The translations under genes and the position numbers were made by a program. Positions 42,839 to 53,002 of a stretch of DNA of 64,000 nt are shown here, one piece after another (within the stretch, counting starts at the first letter, position 1; each line of letters starts with the position of its first letter). A model generated the notes under the pieces. That model saw only the letters and a list, made by a program, of their open reading frames with translations. It had not been told where the DNA came from and did not search any database. The stretch spans positions 31,267-95,266 of the forward strand of contig NZ_BNBB01000020.1 in assembly GCF_014654615.1 (NCBI RefSeq), given 5' to 3'. Source of the DNA: Streptosporangium violaceochromogenes (lineage in GTDB: Bacteria; Actinomycetota; Actinomycetes; Streptosporangiales; Streptosporangiaceae).

Positions 42839-42883
42839 CGTCGCCACCCTCCCGATCCGTCGTCGCCTCACGTACCCCGATGA

Positions 42884-43186
42884 TCAGGGGCGCAAGCCCT
42901 CTCTGCGGGAGGCGCGCTCGTCACGCCGCCGCTCGCGGAGCCCGCGCAGGCGCTTGACGAGGATCGGGTCGTGGGCCAGCGCCTCGGGCCTGTCGATCAG
43001 CTCGGAGAGGAGCTGATAGTAGCGGGCGGCGGAGATGCCGAAGATCTCGCGCACGGCCTGCTCCTTGGAGCCCACCTGCCGCCACCGGCGGCGCTCGAAG
43101 GCCAGCAGCTCCCGCTCGCGCTCGGTCAGGGGCCGGGGTTCCGGCCCGGGGGCGGTGCCGTCGCCGGGGGGCGGCGCGGTGTTCAT
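42884..43186 (-). CDS. DUF3263 DNA-binding-like protein
   Basis: This is a 100-aa actinobacterial DUF3263 protein. LTERERELLAFERRRWRQVGSKEQAVREIFGISAARYYQLLSELIDRPEAL is the conserved core and looks like a helix-turn-helix (KEQAVREIFGISAARYYQLL), so a DNA-binding role is likely but unproven. The ATG at 43186 has GGAGG six bases upstream. otsB starts 46 bases downstream, so the genes may share a transcript. Confidence 0.85.
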   Translation of the reverse strand: MNTAPPPGDGTAPGPEPRPLTERERELLAFERRRWRQVGSKEQAVREIFGISAARYYQLLSELIDRPEALAHDPILVKRLRGLRERRRDERASRREGLRP

Positions 43187-43321
43187 CGCTGTCCTCCTCG
43201 GCCTCCTCGAACGGACATATCCGGCACGCAACCGCCGCACCGCGTTCACGTGACCCGATGCCAGGATAGTCGGGAATTTCCCGCTGTTCATGACCGGTGT
43301 CGAGACGTACAGTCACCAGAT

Positions 43322-44125
43322 GTGACCTCTGTCATCACCCTTCTCTCCGACTACGGCCTCGCGGACGGCTATGTGGGCGCCTGTCACGGCGTGATCATCG
43401 GCATCTCCCCGCGGTCCCGGATCATCGATGTATGCCACCTGGTCCCCGCCGGGGACGTCCGCCGCGCCGCCACGATCCTGGCGCAGACGATGCCTCATCT
43501 TCCCCCCGGCGTGCACATCGCCGCGGTCGACCCCGGCGCAGGCTCGCGCAGGGCCGTCGCCATCGAGGCGGGCGACCACGTGTTCCTGGGGCCCGACAAC
43601 GGTGTGCTGTCGTGGGCGGTGCACGCCGCCGGCGGCCCGAAGACGGCCCGCGAGCTCGCCAACGAGGAGTTCTTCAGGAAACCGGTGTCGCCGACCTTCC
43701 GGGGCCGCGACGTCTTCGCCCCCGTGGCCGCCCACCTGGCGGCCGGGCGCGCCACGGCCGACCTCGGCCCGAGGATCCCGCCGGACGAGCTGGTTCTCCT
43801 GCCCCCGCCGACCTCGGTGGTGCGCGGGAACGCGGTGGAGGGCGAGGTGCTGTCGGTCGACGGCCGGGGCAACACCCAGCTGTCGATCAACGCCGGCGAC
43901 CTGGCCGTCCTCGGGGTGCGGCCGGGGAGCACGCTGGCGATCTGGCTGGGCAGGCGGCAGGTCTCGGTGCCGTTCCGGGAGACCTCGGCCACGATGCCCC
44001 CCGGCGAGCTGGTCGCCTTCACCGACTCCGCGGGGCTGGTCGCGCTGGCCGTCAACGCGGGCAGCGCCTCCCAGCGGCTCGGGCTTCCGCCCGGAGCCCA
44101 CGTGCGGCTCTCCCTGTCCACCTGA
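43322..44125 (+). CDS. SAM hydroxide adenosyltransferase (DUF62 family)
   Basis: This 267-aa protein of the DUF62/duf-62 family hydrolyses S-adenosylmethionine to adenosine and methionine and is related to fluorinase and chlorinase. N-terminal VITLLSDYGLADGYVGACHG holds the Asp that orients the ribose; DPGAGSRRAV and GPDNGVLSWA belong to the active site, and the C-terminal beta domain begins near VEGEVLSVDGRGNTQLSIN. The fluorinase-specific loop insertion is not visible, so halogenation is unlikely. The GTG at 43322 lies eight bases after a TACAGT -10 element, so the mRNA is probably leaderless. The gene is alone and divergent from DUF3263. Confidence 0.9.
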   Translation: MTSVITLLSDYGLADGYVGACHGVIIGISPRSRIIDVCHLVPAGDVRRAATILAQTMPHLPPGVHIAAVDPGAGSRRAVAIEAGDHVFLGPDNGVLSWAVHAAGGPKTARELANEEFFRKPVSPTFRGRDVFAPVAAHLAAGRATADLGPRIPPDELVLLPPPTSVVRGNAVEGEVLSVDGRGNTQLSINAGDLAVLGVRPGSTLAIWLGRRQVSVPFRETSATMPPGELVAFTDSAGLVALAVNAGSASQRLGLPPGAHVRLSLST

Positions 44126-44167
44126 AACACCCGCGGTCCCCCCGGACGGGCGCCGCCGCACGGGGAA

Positions 44168-45164
44168 CTACGCGGGCGGGGGTGCCTCGCGCGGCTCGGC
44201 GAAGTGACAGGCTCCGGCGTGCCCGGTGCCCGAAAGCGCCCGCAGGGGCGGTTCCCGCTCGGCGCAGACGTCCCGCGCCTTCCAGCAGCGCGTGCGGAAC
44301 CGGCAGCCCGAGGGCGGGGTGATCGGCGACGGCGGGTCTCCCTGGAGGATGATCCGCCGTCGCCGTTCCCGCCCCTCCGGGTCGGGCACCGGCACCGCCG
44401 ACAGCAACGCCTGGGTGTAGGGGTGAGCGGGGTGACCGTAGATCTCGCCGTCGCCGCCGAGCTCTACCAGCTTGCCCAGATACATCACGCCGACCCGGTC
44501 GGAGATGTGCCGCACCACCGACAGGTCGTGGGCGATGAAGACGTAGGACAGGCCGAGTTCGTCCTGGAGCCGTCCCAGCAGGTTGACGATCTGGGCCCGG
44601 ATCGACACGTCGAGGGAGGAGACCGGCTCGTCGCAGACGATGATCTCCGGTTGGAGCGCCAGCCCCCGGGCGATTCCGACGCGCCGGCGCTGGCCTCCGG
44701 AGAACTGGTGCGGATAGCGATCGGCGTGGTCGGGGTTGAGGCCCACGATCTCCAGCAGCTCCCGCACCCTGCGGCGGCGGTCGCCCTTCGGCACGGCGTC
44801 CCGGTGGATCTCGTACGGCTCGCCGACGATGTCGCCCACGGTCATCCGGGGGTTCAGCGAGGCGTAGGGGTCCTGCATGATCATCTGGATGTTGCGGCGG
44901 AGCCGCTTGAGCTCTCCTCCCCTGGCCCGGGTGATCTCCCCGCCCCCGACCGTCACCGAGCCCGACGTGGGCCGCTCCAGCCCCAGCAGGAGCCTCGCCA
45001 GGGTGGACTTGCCACAGCCGGACTCCCCCACGACGCCGAGCGTCTCACCGCGCCCGAGGTCGAAGGAGACGCCGTCCACGGCCTTGATGAGGCCGACCTG
45101 CGCGCGCAGCGGCCCGTGGCGCAGCGGAAAGTGCTTGACCAGGTCGCGGACCCGGAGGATCGGC

Positions 45165-45181
<17 letters not shown>
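44168..45181 (-). CDS. Oligopeptide ABC transporter ATPase (DppF/OppF type)
   Basis: This 337-aa ATP-binding subunit has Walker A GESGCGKST, a QDPYASLNPRMTV Q-loop region, the signature HQFSGGQRRRVGIARGL and Walker B EIIVCDEPVSSLD, then an H-loop Asp-Leu-Ser (IAHDLSVVRHI). The oligopeptide-family C-terminus with four Cys (SGCRFRTRCWKARDVC, then ACHFAEP) could hold an iron-sulfur centre, as in DppD/DppF pairs. The ATG at 45181 is inside the end of dppD (17-base overlap). It is the last gene of the five-gene oligopeptide importer operon. Confidence 0.94.
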
Positions 45182-46202
<1,021 letters not shown>

Positions 46203-46213
46203 GGAGGAACCCC

Positions 46214-47176
46214 CTACCGAGGCTTCGGGGCGAGGGCGTCGCGCACGGCCTCGCCCAGCATGATGGCGGCCAGCACGGTCAGGCTCAGGAACAGCGCGGG
46301 AAACAGCAGCGGTTCCGGGGCCTCCAGGAAGCGTCCGCGGGCGTCGGCGATCATCAGCCCCCACGAGACGTCGGGCGGGCGCAGCCCGACGCCGAGGAAC
46401 GACAGGCCCGCCTCGGCGGCGACGAAGCCCCCCACGTTGACCGTGGAGATCACGATCACGGGCGTGACCGCGTTCGGCAGGATGTGCCGGAACATGATCC
46501 GGGCCGCCGAGGCGCCGAGCGCCTCCGCCGCGACGACGTACTCCTGCGCCCTGACGGTGATCACCTCCACCCGCGTGATCCGGAACGTCATCGGCCAGGC
46601 CAGTACGGCCAGCGCCGCCACAACGGTCCAGACCTCACCGGTACGGAAGATCGTCAGAAGGAGCAGGGCCCCGAGGACCGCGGGGATCGCGAAGAAGACC
46701 TCGGTGAGGCGGGAGAGCAGGGTGTCCGTCGCCCCGCCCCGGAACCCGGCGACCAGGCCGAGCGACCCGCCGGCCAGCGCGGTGAGGACGGCGGTGGCCC
46801 CGCCGACCACGACCGAGTTGCGGGCGCCGTGGACGGTGCGGGCGTAGACGTCGCAGCCGAGGTTGTCGGTGCCGAACCAGTGGAACTCGCTCATCCCCTG
46901 CCTGGCCTCGGCGAGCACGCAGGTGGTGGCGTCGTACGGGTCCACCGAGGTGAAGAGCTGCGGAAAAACCGACATAACAAGAAAAATGCCCATAAGGAAG
47001 GCTGAGCCGGTGAAGAGCGGGCGGCGCCGGAGATCGTTCCACGCATCGTTCCCCAGGCTCGCCGGCCGGGAAGGCGCGGGCGGCCCCGGAGGGACGGGCG
47101 GCACGGGGGGCCACGGCCGTCCGGACGGCCCCGGGAAGCCGTCCCCGCGCCCGGCCGGGACGCGGGCGTCACTCAT
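46214..47176 (-). CDS. Oligopeptide ABC transporter permease (DppC/OppC type)
   Basis: This 320-aa permease has an extended Pro-rich cytoplasmic start (PPVPPVPPGPPAPSRPASLG), one TM (LFTGSAFLMGIFLVMSVF), a periplasmic domain (DNLGCDVYARTVHGARNS) and the five-helix permease core ending in the EAA loop (AAEALGASAARIMFRHILPN). The ATG at 47176 overlaps the DppB stop by eight bases, a standard translational coupling. Confidence 0.93.
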   Translation of the reverse strand: MSDARVPAGRGDGFPGPSGRPWPPVPPVPPGPPAPSRPASLGNDAWNDLRRRPLFTGSAFLMGIFLVMSVFPQLFTSVDPYDATTCVLAEARQGMSEFHWFGTDNLGCDVYARTVHGARNSVVVGGATAVLTALAGGSLGLVAGFRGGATDTLLSRLTEVFFAIPAVLGALLLLTIFRTGEVWTVVAALAVLAWPMTFRITRVEVITVRAQEYVVAAEALGASAARIMFRHILPNAVTPVIVISTVNVGGFVAAEAGLSFLGVGLRPPDVSWGLMIADARGRFLEAPEPLLFPALFLSLTVLAAIMLGEAVRDALAPKPR

Positions 47177-48107
47177 GGCGGATCCTCGGGTCGAGCACGG
47201 CGTACAGCAGGTCCACGACAAGGTTGGCCAGGATGTACACCAGCACCAGGAACGTCACCGTTCCCACGATCACCGGCTGCTCGCGCAGATGGATCGAGTC
47301 GGCCAGCTGCCGGCCGACCCCGGGCAGGTTGAAGATCGTCTCGGTGATCACCGTACCGCCCATCAGCGTGCCGAGGTCGGCCCCGAGGTAGGTGATCAGC
47401 GGGATCAGCATGTTGCGCAGCGCGTGCAGCCCGACGACCCGGCGCCGGGACAGCCCCTTGGCCACCGCCGTGCGGATGTAGCCGGCGCGCAGCGCCTCCA
47501 GCAGGCCGGCCCGGGTCAGCCGGGCGAGGTAGGCGATCGACGAGGCGGCCAGCACGAAGCCGGGCAGGAGGTAGCCCCGCCAGCCCTCCGCGATGCCGGC
47601 GACGGGGAAGAGGCCCACCCCGGCCTGCCTGAGCCTGACCCCCAGCAGGAGCTGCAGGACGAACCCGGTGACCAGCGCGGGAACGGAGATGAGCACCAGC
47701 GTGACCCCGAGGACCAGCGCGTCCTGGGCCCCGCCGTACCGCAGGGCCCCGTACAGCCCGAGCCCCACCCCGGCCACCGCCTCCACGACCAGGGCCGTCA
47801 CCACGAGGTTGACCGTGACCTGGAACCTTCCCGCCATGAGGTCGGCGACCGGGACGCCGGCGAAGGTGACGCCGAGGTCGCCGCGGAACAGCCCGGCGAG
47901 ATAGTGCCCGTACTGGACCAGGAACGGCTCGCCGAGACGGTAGTGCTCCCGCAGCAGCGCGGCGGCTCCGGGGGGCAGGCCGTCGGCGCCCGCCCGCGCC
48001 ACGGCGGGGGAGCCGGGCAGGGCGAAGACGACGGCGTGGATGAGCAGAGTGGCGCCCAGCACGACGGGGATCGCCTGGATCAGGCGCCTGACGACGTAAC
48101 GGCCCAC
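47169..48107 (-). CDS. Oligopeptide ABC transporter permease (DppB/OppB type)
   Basis: This 312-aa permease starts GRYVVRRLIQAIPVVLGATLLI, the usual first TM of DppB, and has the EAA loop TAVAKGLSRRRVVGLHALRN. The C-terminal part reads IFNLPGVGRQLADSIHLREQPVIVG, also family-typical. I chose the GTG at 48107 because GGGAGG lies five bases upstream; a GTG at 48122 would swallow that site. The genes for the binding protein and this permease are 72 bases apart. Confidence 0.93.
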   Translation of the reverse strand: MGRYVVRRLIQAIPVVLGATLLIHAVVFALPGSPAVARAGADGLPPGAAALLREHYRLGEPFLVQYGHYLAGLFRGDLGVTFAGVPVADLMAGRFQVTVNLVVTALVVEAVAGVGLGLYGALRYGGAQDALVLGVTLVLISVPALVTGFVLQLLLGVRLRQAGVGLFPVAGIAEGWRGYLLPGFVLAASSIAYLARLTRAGLLEALRAGYIRTAVAKGLSRRRVVGLHALRNMLIPLITYLGADLGTLMGGTVITETIFNLPGVGRQLADSIHLREQPVIVGTVTFLVLVYILANLVVDLLYAVLDPRIRHE

Positions 48108-48179
48108 GCAAGCCTCCCGCACATGCCACCGCCGGCGGCCCGCGCCCCGCCCGAGGACGCCCCGGCCGCCGGCCGCCCC

Positions 48180-49805
48180 TCAGCTGACCTTCTCGATCTC
48201 GGCCCACTCGATCTGGTTGAGCATGTTGATCTTCAGGCCCCTGATGTTCTGGGAGAAGGCGGCGTTGGTCCGGTAGAAATAAACCGGAATGTACGGCAGT
48301 TCCTTGATCAGGATGTCGTCGGCCTGCTGGTAGTACTTCAGGCTCTCCCGCTGCGAGGGGGCGGTGTCGCCCTTGACGAGAAGGGAGTCGAACTCCTTGT
48401 TGGACCAGCCGGAGAAGTTGGAGCCGTTCTCGATGGCGACCGTGGAGAAGATCGGGGACAGGTAGTTCTCCGCGGACGGATAGTCCATCGCCCAGCCCGC
48501 GCGGAACATGCCGCCGTACCTCCTGTCGCCCAGGTCGTTGAACATCGTGGCGAACTTCTCGAACGACCTGACCTTGACCTTGACACCGAGGTTGGCGCGC
48601 AGGTTGTTGGCGACGGCCTCGATCCACTCCTTGTGCGCGTCGTCGCTGTTGTAGCCCAGCTCCAGCACCTTGGGGCCGTTGTTCTCGACGTACTGCGCCC
48701 TGGCCCGCGCCGGGTCGTAGACGCAGACCGTGCAGGCGTTCGCGCGGTATCCGTCGATCAGCGGGTTGATGAAGTCGTCGGCCGGGGCGCGGGTGCCGGA
48801 GAAGACCGTCTCGCTGATCGTCCTGCGGTCGATGGCCAGCGAGATGGCCTCGCGCACCTTCACGTTCTCGTAGGTGTTGTTGAACTGCAGGGGGAAGCCG
48901 ATGTAGCCGACGCCCGCGTCCACCTGGTCGAGGTAGCGCTCGCCGAACTCGGCCTTGGCCCCGGCGATCGCCGCCGGGGACAGCGAGTCGTGGATGTCCA
49001 GGTCACCGGCGCGCAGGTCGTTGAACGCGACCTCGGAGTCGGTGTAGATCTTGAACTGAAGCTTGTCGAACTTGGGCTTCTTGCCGGGGAACCGGTCGTA
49101 CCGGCTCAGCTCGATCACCTGGTCGACGCCCTTGTTGTACGGCTTGTCGAACTTGAAGTAACCCTGCCCGATCGGCTTCTTGACGTACTCATCGGTGATC
49201 TTGCCGTCGGGACCGAGGGCCGCCTTGGGGACGGGGAAGAACACCCCGTAGCCGAGCATCGTCTTGAACTGCGAGAACGGCTTGGTGAGCGTCACCTGGA
49301 AGGTCCTGTCGTCGATGACCCTCAGGCCCCTCATCTTCTTGGTCTTCAGCGGCTGCCCCTCCGGGGGGTTCAGGTCGCTCCAGCCCTCGACCCGGATGAA
49401 GGAGCCGTTGGCCCCTTGGGCGTTGTCCCGGTTGGCGTTGTAGTTCCACGAGTCGACGTAGTTCTGCGCGATCAGGGGCTCGCCGTTGTGCCAGGTGTAC
49501 CCCGGCTTGATTCTGATCGTCCAGACCCTGCTGTCGGAGGTCTTGATCGACTCGGCGACGTTGTCGACCACCTTTCCCTCGTCGGTGTAGTTCACCAGCG
49601 GGGCGAAGATCGCGGCCATCACCTCCGAGCCCTCGGTCTCAAGGCTGTCGCCGGGGTAGAGGAGCTTCTGGGGCTCGCGAAGCTCCATGCGCACGGGCTG
49701 GTCGCCCACGCTTCCGCTCGTGGTGGCCTGACCACCGCAGGCGGTCAGCCCCAGAGCGAGCAACGCGACACCGGCGATGGGCCGTGCGCTCTTGACAATG
49801 CGCAT
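48180..49805 (-). CDS. Oligopeptide ABC transporter substrate-binding lipoprotein
   Basis: This 541-aa family 5 extracellular solute-binding protein has a lipobox (LGLTACGG, Cys23) that anchors it after processing. The family core runs QKLLYPGDSLETEGSEVMAAIF through WTIRIKPGYTWHNGEPLIAQNYVDSW, and later QFNNTYENVKVREAISLAIDR, then YLSPIFSTVAIENGSNFSGWSNKEFD. It delivers short peptides to the four downstream genes. The ATG at 49805 has AGGGAGGAAA upstream. It is the first gene of the operon, downstream of a 500-base promoter region. Confidence 0.94.
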   Translation of the reverse strand: MRIVKSARPIAGVALLALGLTACGGQATTSGSVGDQPVRMELREPQKLLYPGDSLETEGSEVMAAIFAPLVNYTDEGKVVDNVAESIKTSDSRVWTIRIKPGYTWHNGEPLIAQNYVDSWNYNANRDNAQGANGSFIRVEGWSDLNPPEGQPLKTKKMRGLRVIDDRTFQVTLTKPFSQFKTMLGYGVFFPVPKAALGPDGKITDEYVKKPIGQGYFKFDKPYNKGVDQVIELSRYDRFPGKKPKFDKLQFKIYTDSEVAFNDLRAGDLDIHDSLSPAAIAGAKAEFGERYLDQVDAGVGYIGFPLQFNNTYENVKVREAISLAIDRRTISETVFSGTRAPADDFINPLIDGYRANACTVCVYDPARARAQYVENNGPKVLELGYNSDDAHKEWIEAVANNLRANLGVKVKVRSFEKFATMFNDLGDRRYGGMFRAGWAMDYPSAENYLSPIFSTVAIENGSNFSGWSNKEFDSLLVKGDTAPSQRESLKYYQQADDILIKELPYIPVYFYRTNAAFSQNIRGLKINMLNQIEWAEIEKVS

Positions 49806-50307
49806 TACGGTGTTTCCTCCCTCTGCAGGCGGACGTCGCCATGAGCTCCGGAGCCCGGGAAGAGCCCGACGGAGGAACAGGGTCCTCCGACCCGGCCGGC
49901 CCGGCCGACGCGCCAACGCCACACCAGTCGGACGCGACTATTCCGCACCACCCCACACCGAGCCGTCTCTGGGATGTTGCAGTTCGGTCACGCGCCCACC
50001 GATCGGACACCGCACGCATGCCAACTCGACCGGTCCAAGCTCTCAAGAAACCATAAAGCAGACATAGGGTCATGTGGGGGGTGGGATAGGCTCCGCCGAA
50101 ATATCCCCCGGCGCCGGGTGCTCCCGCTTCATCGCTCACGGGCGACCCGCGCCTGGGCTAACGTTGACGGCGGCGCAGGGGCCGGAGGGTCGCGGGCGAA
50201 TCATACAAATCGCCCCGCGGCCTCTTCCCTGGAGCTCCTGTCCAATGTGTGCGGCGGGAGCGCCGCCGCAGGCACTCCACCCACTCGCATCCAATAGAGT
50301 CCTTGCC
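49806..50307. other. Divergent promoter region, oligopeptide operon and Wzm/Wzt pair
   Basis: This 502-base gap separates the peptide-binding lipoprotein gene (minus) from the polysaccharide permease gene (plus). It contains no protein-coding candidate that I accept. A TAGAGT -10 (50295-50300) seven bases upstream of the permease ATG makes that gene leaderless. The promoter of the peptide operon should lie near 49900-50080, where AT-rich patches (for example around 50040-50060) stand out, but I cannot place its hexamers. Confidence 0.6.
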
Positions 50308-51273
50308 ATGAGCCAGCCGGAATCCGCGGTCGCGGACGCCCAGGCGGGCGGCCCGAATGACGGCACCCCTGCCACCCGGCAGGAGCCACTGGCCAAGCTC
50401 GCCGAGCGTTACGGACTTCGGCGTGCCATCGCACGCCCCCGCCTTCCCGTCTACCTCCGCCAGTTGTGGGAGCGGCGGCACTTCGTCACGACATACGCGA
50501 CCTCGCGCAACGTCTCGAAGTACAGCACCTCAGCCCTGGGCCAGCTCTGGCAGGTTCTCACCCCCCTGCTCAACGCCGGCATCTACTGGGTGATGTTCGG
50601 CCTGATCCTGGGCGCGAGCAAGAACATCCCCAACTACCCCGCCTTCCTCATCACGGGGATGTTCGTCTTCACCTACACCCAGCGCTCGGTCACCGGCGGC
50701 GCCAAGTCGATCTCGGGCAACCTGTCGCTGATCCGCGCGCTGCACTTCCCCCGCGCGGCGCTCCCGCTCGCCTACACGATCCAGGAGTTCCAGCAGCTCC
50801 TGATCTCCATGGGCGTGCTGCTGGCGCTGGTGCTGATCACCGGGGAACCGATCACCTGGTTCTGGCTGCTGATCCCGGTCGCCCTGCTGCTGCAGACGAT
50901 GTTCAACATCGGCGCCAGCCTGGTCCTCGCCCGGGTCGGCGCCGCCTCACGCGACCTGAACCAGCTGCTGCCCTTCATCACCCGCACCTGGCTCTACGCG
51001 TCCGGCGTGTTCTTCTCGATCCAGGACAAGGTCGTCTCCCCCGCCAGGGGGGCGGGCCTGCCGCAGTGGGTCGCCGACGTCATGTACCTCAACCCCGCCG
51101 CCGCCTACATAGAGCTCATGAGAGATCTCCTCATCCCAGGGGGTACACGCCTCGCCCCGGGAGGTATAAGCCCCACCTGGATCTGGTCTGTGTGCGTATT
51201 CTGGGCGCTGTTCGCCCTGATCGGCGGCTTCTGGTACTTCTGGCGAGCCGAAGAGAAGTACGGCCGTGGCTGA
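50308..51273 (+). CDS. ABC-2 type permease of a polysaccharide/teichoic acid exporter (Wzm/TagG-like)
   Basis: This 321-aa permease begins with a cytoplasmic stretch of about 75 residues (QEPLAKLAERYGLRRAIARP) before the amphipathic interface helix and six TM segments (STSALGQLWQVLTPLLNAGIYWVMF; FLITGMFVFTYTQRSV). The family LALVLITG and PITWFWLLIPVALLLQTMF helices follow. The gene overlaps its ATPase partner by eight bases. It should move an undecaprenyl-linked glycan across the membrane. No glycosyltransferase genes lie nearby. Confidence 0.9.
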   Translation: MSQPESAVADAQAGGPNDGTPATRQEPLAKLAERYGLRRAIARPRLPVYLRQLWERRHFVTTYATSRNVSKYSTSALGQLWQVLTPLLNAGIYWVMFGLILGASKNIPNYPAFLITGMFVFTYTQRSVTGGAKSISGNLSLIRALHFPRAALPLAYTIQEFQQLLISMGVLLALVLITGEPITWFWLLIPVALLLQTMFNIGASLVLARVGAASRDLNQLLPFITRTWLYASGVFFSIQDKVVSPARGAGLPQWVADVMYLNPAAAYIELMRDLLIPGGTRLAPGGISPTWIWSVCVFWALFALIGGFWYFWRAEEKYGRG

Positions 51274-52120
51274 GTTGACCGAGGAGCTGCCCCAAGTGAA
51301 GGCCGACGAGCCCGGCGCCGAGAACACCGACGCGCGTGTGCCCCCCGCTCCGGAGCCCGCTCCCGGTTCCCGCTCGGGCACCCCGACGGTCATCGTGGAC
51401 GACCTGCACATCATCTACCGGGTGTACGGCGCGGCCACCGACGCGGAGAAGGGCAACGCCGCCAACGCCCTCATGCGCCTGCTGAAGCGCCAGGGCAGGC
51501 CGCAGATGAAGGAGGTGCACGCCGTCCGGGGCGTCTCCTTCGTGGCCCGTCACGGCGACGCCATCGGCATCATCGGCCGCAACGGCTCGGGCAAGTCCAC
51601 CCTGCTGCGCGCCATCGCCGGCCTGCTGCCCCCGCACTCGGGCGCGGTCTACACCGACGGCCAGCCCTCCCTGCTGGGCGTCAACGCCGCCATGATGCGA
51701 GAGCTCACCGGCGAGCGCAACATCGTCCTCGGCTGCTACGCGATGGGGATGAACCCCGTACAGGTCAGGGAGAAATACCAGGAGATCGTCGACTTTTCCG
51801 GAATCGGGGAGTTCGTCCAGTTCCCCATGTCGACCTACTCCTCCGGCATGGGCGCCCGGCTCCGCTTCGCCATCGCCTCGGCGAAGGCGCACGACGTCCT
51901 GCTCATCGACGAGGCCCTGGCGACCGGCGACCGCGACTTCAAGCGCAAGAGCCAGGAGCGCATCAAGCAGATGCGCGAGGAGGCCGGAACGGTCTTCCTC
52001 GTCGCGCACAACCTCGACGTGATCGAGGAGACCTGCAACCGGGTCATCTGGCTGCACAAGGGCAAGATCAAGATGGACGGCGACCCGCAGAAGGTGCTCA
52101 CCGCCTACAACAACGCGTGA
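51266..52120 (+). CDS. ABC exporter ATPase (Wzt/TagH-like)
   Basis: This 284-aa ATP-binding subunit has an N-terminal Glu/Pro-rich 45-residue extension, Walker A GRNGSGKST, a glycan-exporter-type signature STYSSGMGARLRFAIASAKA, and Walker B VLLIDEALATGD, followed by VAHNLDVIEETCNRVIWL. Unlike O-antigen Wzt proteins it ends right after the nucleotide-binding domain, so it lacks the C-terminal sugar-binding domain, in line with teichoic-acid-type exporters. Starts at the GTG at 51266. Confidence 0.9.
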   Translation: MAELTEELPQVKADEPGAENTDARVPPAPEPAPGSRSGTPTVIVDDLHIIYRVYGAATDAEKGNAANALMRLLKRQGRPQMKEVHAVRGVSFVARHGDAIGIIGRNGSGKSTLLRAIAGLLPPHSGAVYTDGQPSLLGVNAAMMRELTGERNIVLGCYAMGMNPVQVREKYQEIVDFSGIGEFVQFPMSTYSSGMGARLRFAIASAKAHDVLLIDEALATGDRDFKRKSQERIKQMREEAGTVFLVAHNLDVIEETCNRVIWLHKGKIKMDGDPQKVLTAYNNA

Positions 52121-52193
52121 CGGGCGCGACGGGATGTGACGGCAGGGCAGGATGAGGAGCGTCCGGCAAGACGCTTCTCACCGGAGGTGAACC

Positions 52194-52715
52194 GTGTCCT
52201 CACAACCGCCCATCCCCTATGACTTCCTGCCCCGGGTCCCCGCGCTGACCGTCGAGAGCGACGACGTCCGCGACGGCGAGCCCCTGTCCCAGACCCAGGT
52301 GTTCGACGACTGGGGGTTCAGCGGGGGCAACGTCTCACCGCACCTGCGCTGGTCGGGCGCCCCCGCCGGCACCCGGAGCTACGCGGTGACGTGCTTCGAC
52401 CCCGACGCGCCCACCGGCAGCGGGTTCTGGCACTGGCTGCTGTACGACGTGCCCGCCGAGGTGACCGAGCTGCCCCCCGGCGCGGGCGCCCCCGGCACCT
52501 CCTTCGGCGTGCACGGCCGCAACGACTACGGCGCCAAGGCCTACGGCGGCGCCGCCCCGCCCCCCGGCCCACCGCACCGCTACGTCTTCGCGGTGCACGC
52601 CCTGGACGTGGACGGCCTCGGCGTGGGCCCCGACGCCTCGGCGGCGGCGGTGGGCTTCACCGTCACCGCCCACACCCTGGCCCGCGGATACATCGTTCCG
52701 GTGTACGGCGCCTGA
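52194..52715 (+). CDS. PEBP/YbhB-family protein
   Basis: This 173-aa phosphatidylethanolamine-binding-protein-like protein shows the family motif CFDPDAPTGSGFWHWLLYDV (DPDxP and GxxHW) plus PPHRYVFAVHALDVD. It is cytoplasmic, as no signal peptide is seen. Bacterial members are of unclear function, sometimes considered kinase or protease modulators. The GTG at 52194 follows a strong GGAGGTGAACC ribosome binding site. A hairpin at 52775-52805 ends the unit. Confidence 0.9.
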   Translation: MSSQPPIPYDFLPRVPALTVESDDVRDGEPLSQTQVFDDWGFSGGNVSPHLRWSGAPAGTRSYAVTCFDPDAPTGSGFWHWLLYDVPAEVTELPPGAGAPGTSFGVHGRNDYGAKAYGGAAPPPGPPHRYVFAVHALDVDGLGVGPDASAAAVGFTVTAHTLARGYIVPVYGA

Positions 52716-52774
52716 GGCGCGACGCCGGGAACGTCTCCGATCGCGACACGCCGGCGTGCCCGAAACCCGGCCGT

Positions 52775-52805
52775 GAGCGTGTCGCGACCGGGCCGCGACA
52801 CGCTC
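52775..52805 (+). terminator. Probable terminator of the PEBP gene
   Basis: Perfect 12-base arms GAGCGTGTCGCG (52775-52786) and CGCGACACGCTC (52794-52805) with a seven-base loop form a strong stem 60 bases after the stop codon. No T run follows. Confidence 0.55.
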
Positions 52806-52965
52806 GTGCGGGCCGTGACCGGGCGCCCCCCGCCCCGCGTCCCCCCTGGTCGTCCCGCCCCCAAGACCCCTCCCGCCCTCCGAACCCTCCCCGATTCCCC
52901 CCGGGGCGGGGATGCGGGCCTCCACTTCCGGACGCGACGAACCGACATTCCCTCCGGCGTTCCGC

Positions 52966-52987
52966 TATGATTCGAACGTTGGTTCGA
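52966..52987 (+). promoter_or_regulatory. LexA/SOS box with overlapping -10 element
   Basis: TCGAAC-gttg-GTTCGA at 52972-52987 is a perfect match to the Gram-positive/actinobacterial LexA site (CGAAC N4 GTTCG with extended T and A). TATGAT at 52966-52971 abuts it and would be the -10 of a promoter whose CCGACA -35 lies 18 bases upstream (52942-52947). LexA bound here would block transcription start. It stands 15 bases from the start codon of a 59-residue gene. Confidence 0.88.
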
Positions 52988-53002
52988 TCCTAGGAAGCCG
53001 TC

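Noticed and set aside
43322..44125. Fluorinase
   Set aside because: The fluorinase/chlorinase group is related, but the extra loop is not seen and no fluorometabolite genes are near. The hydrolase type (SAM hydroxide adenosyltransferase) fits better.
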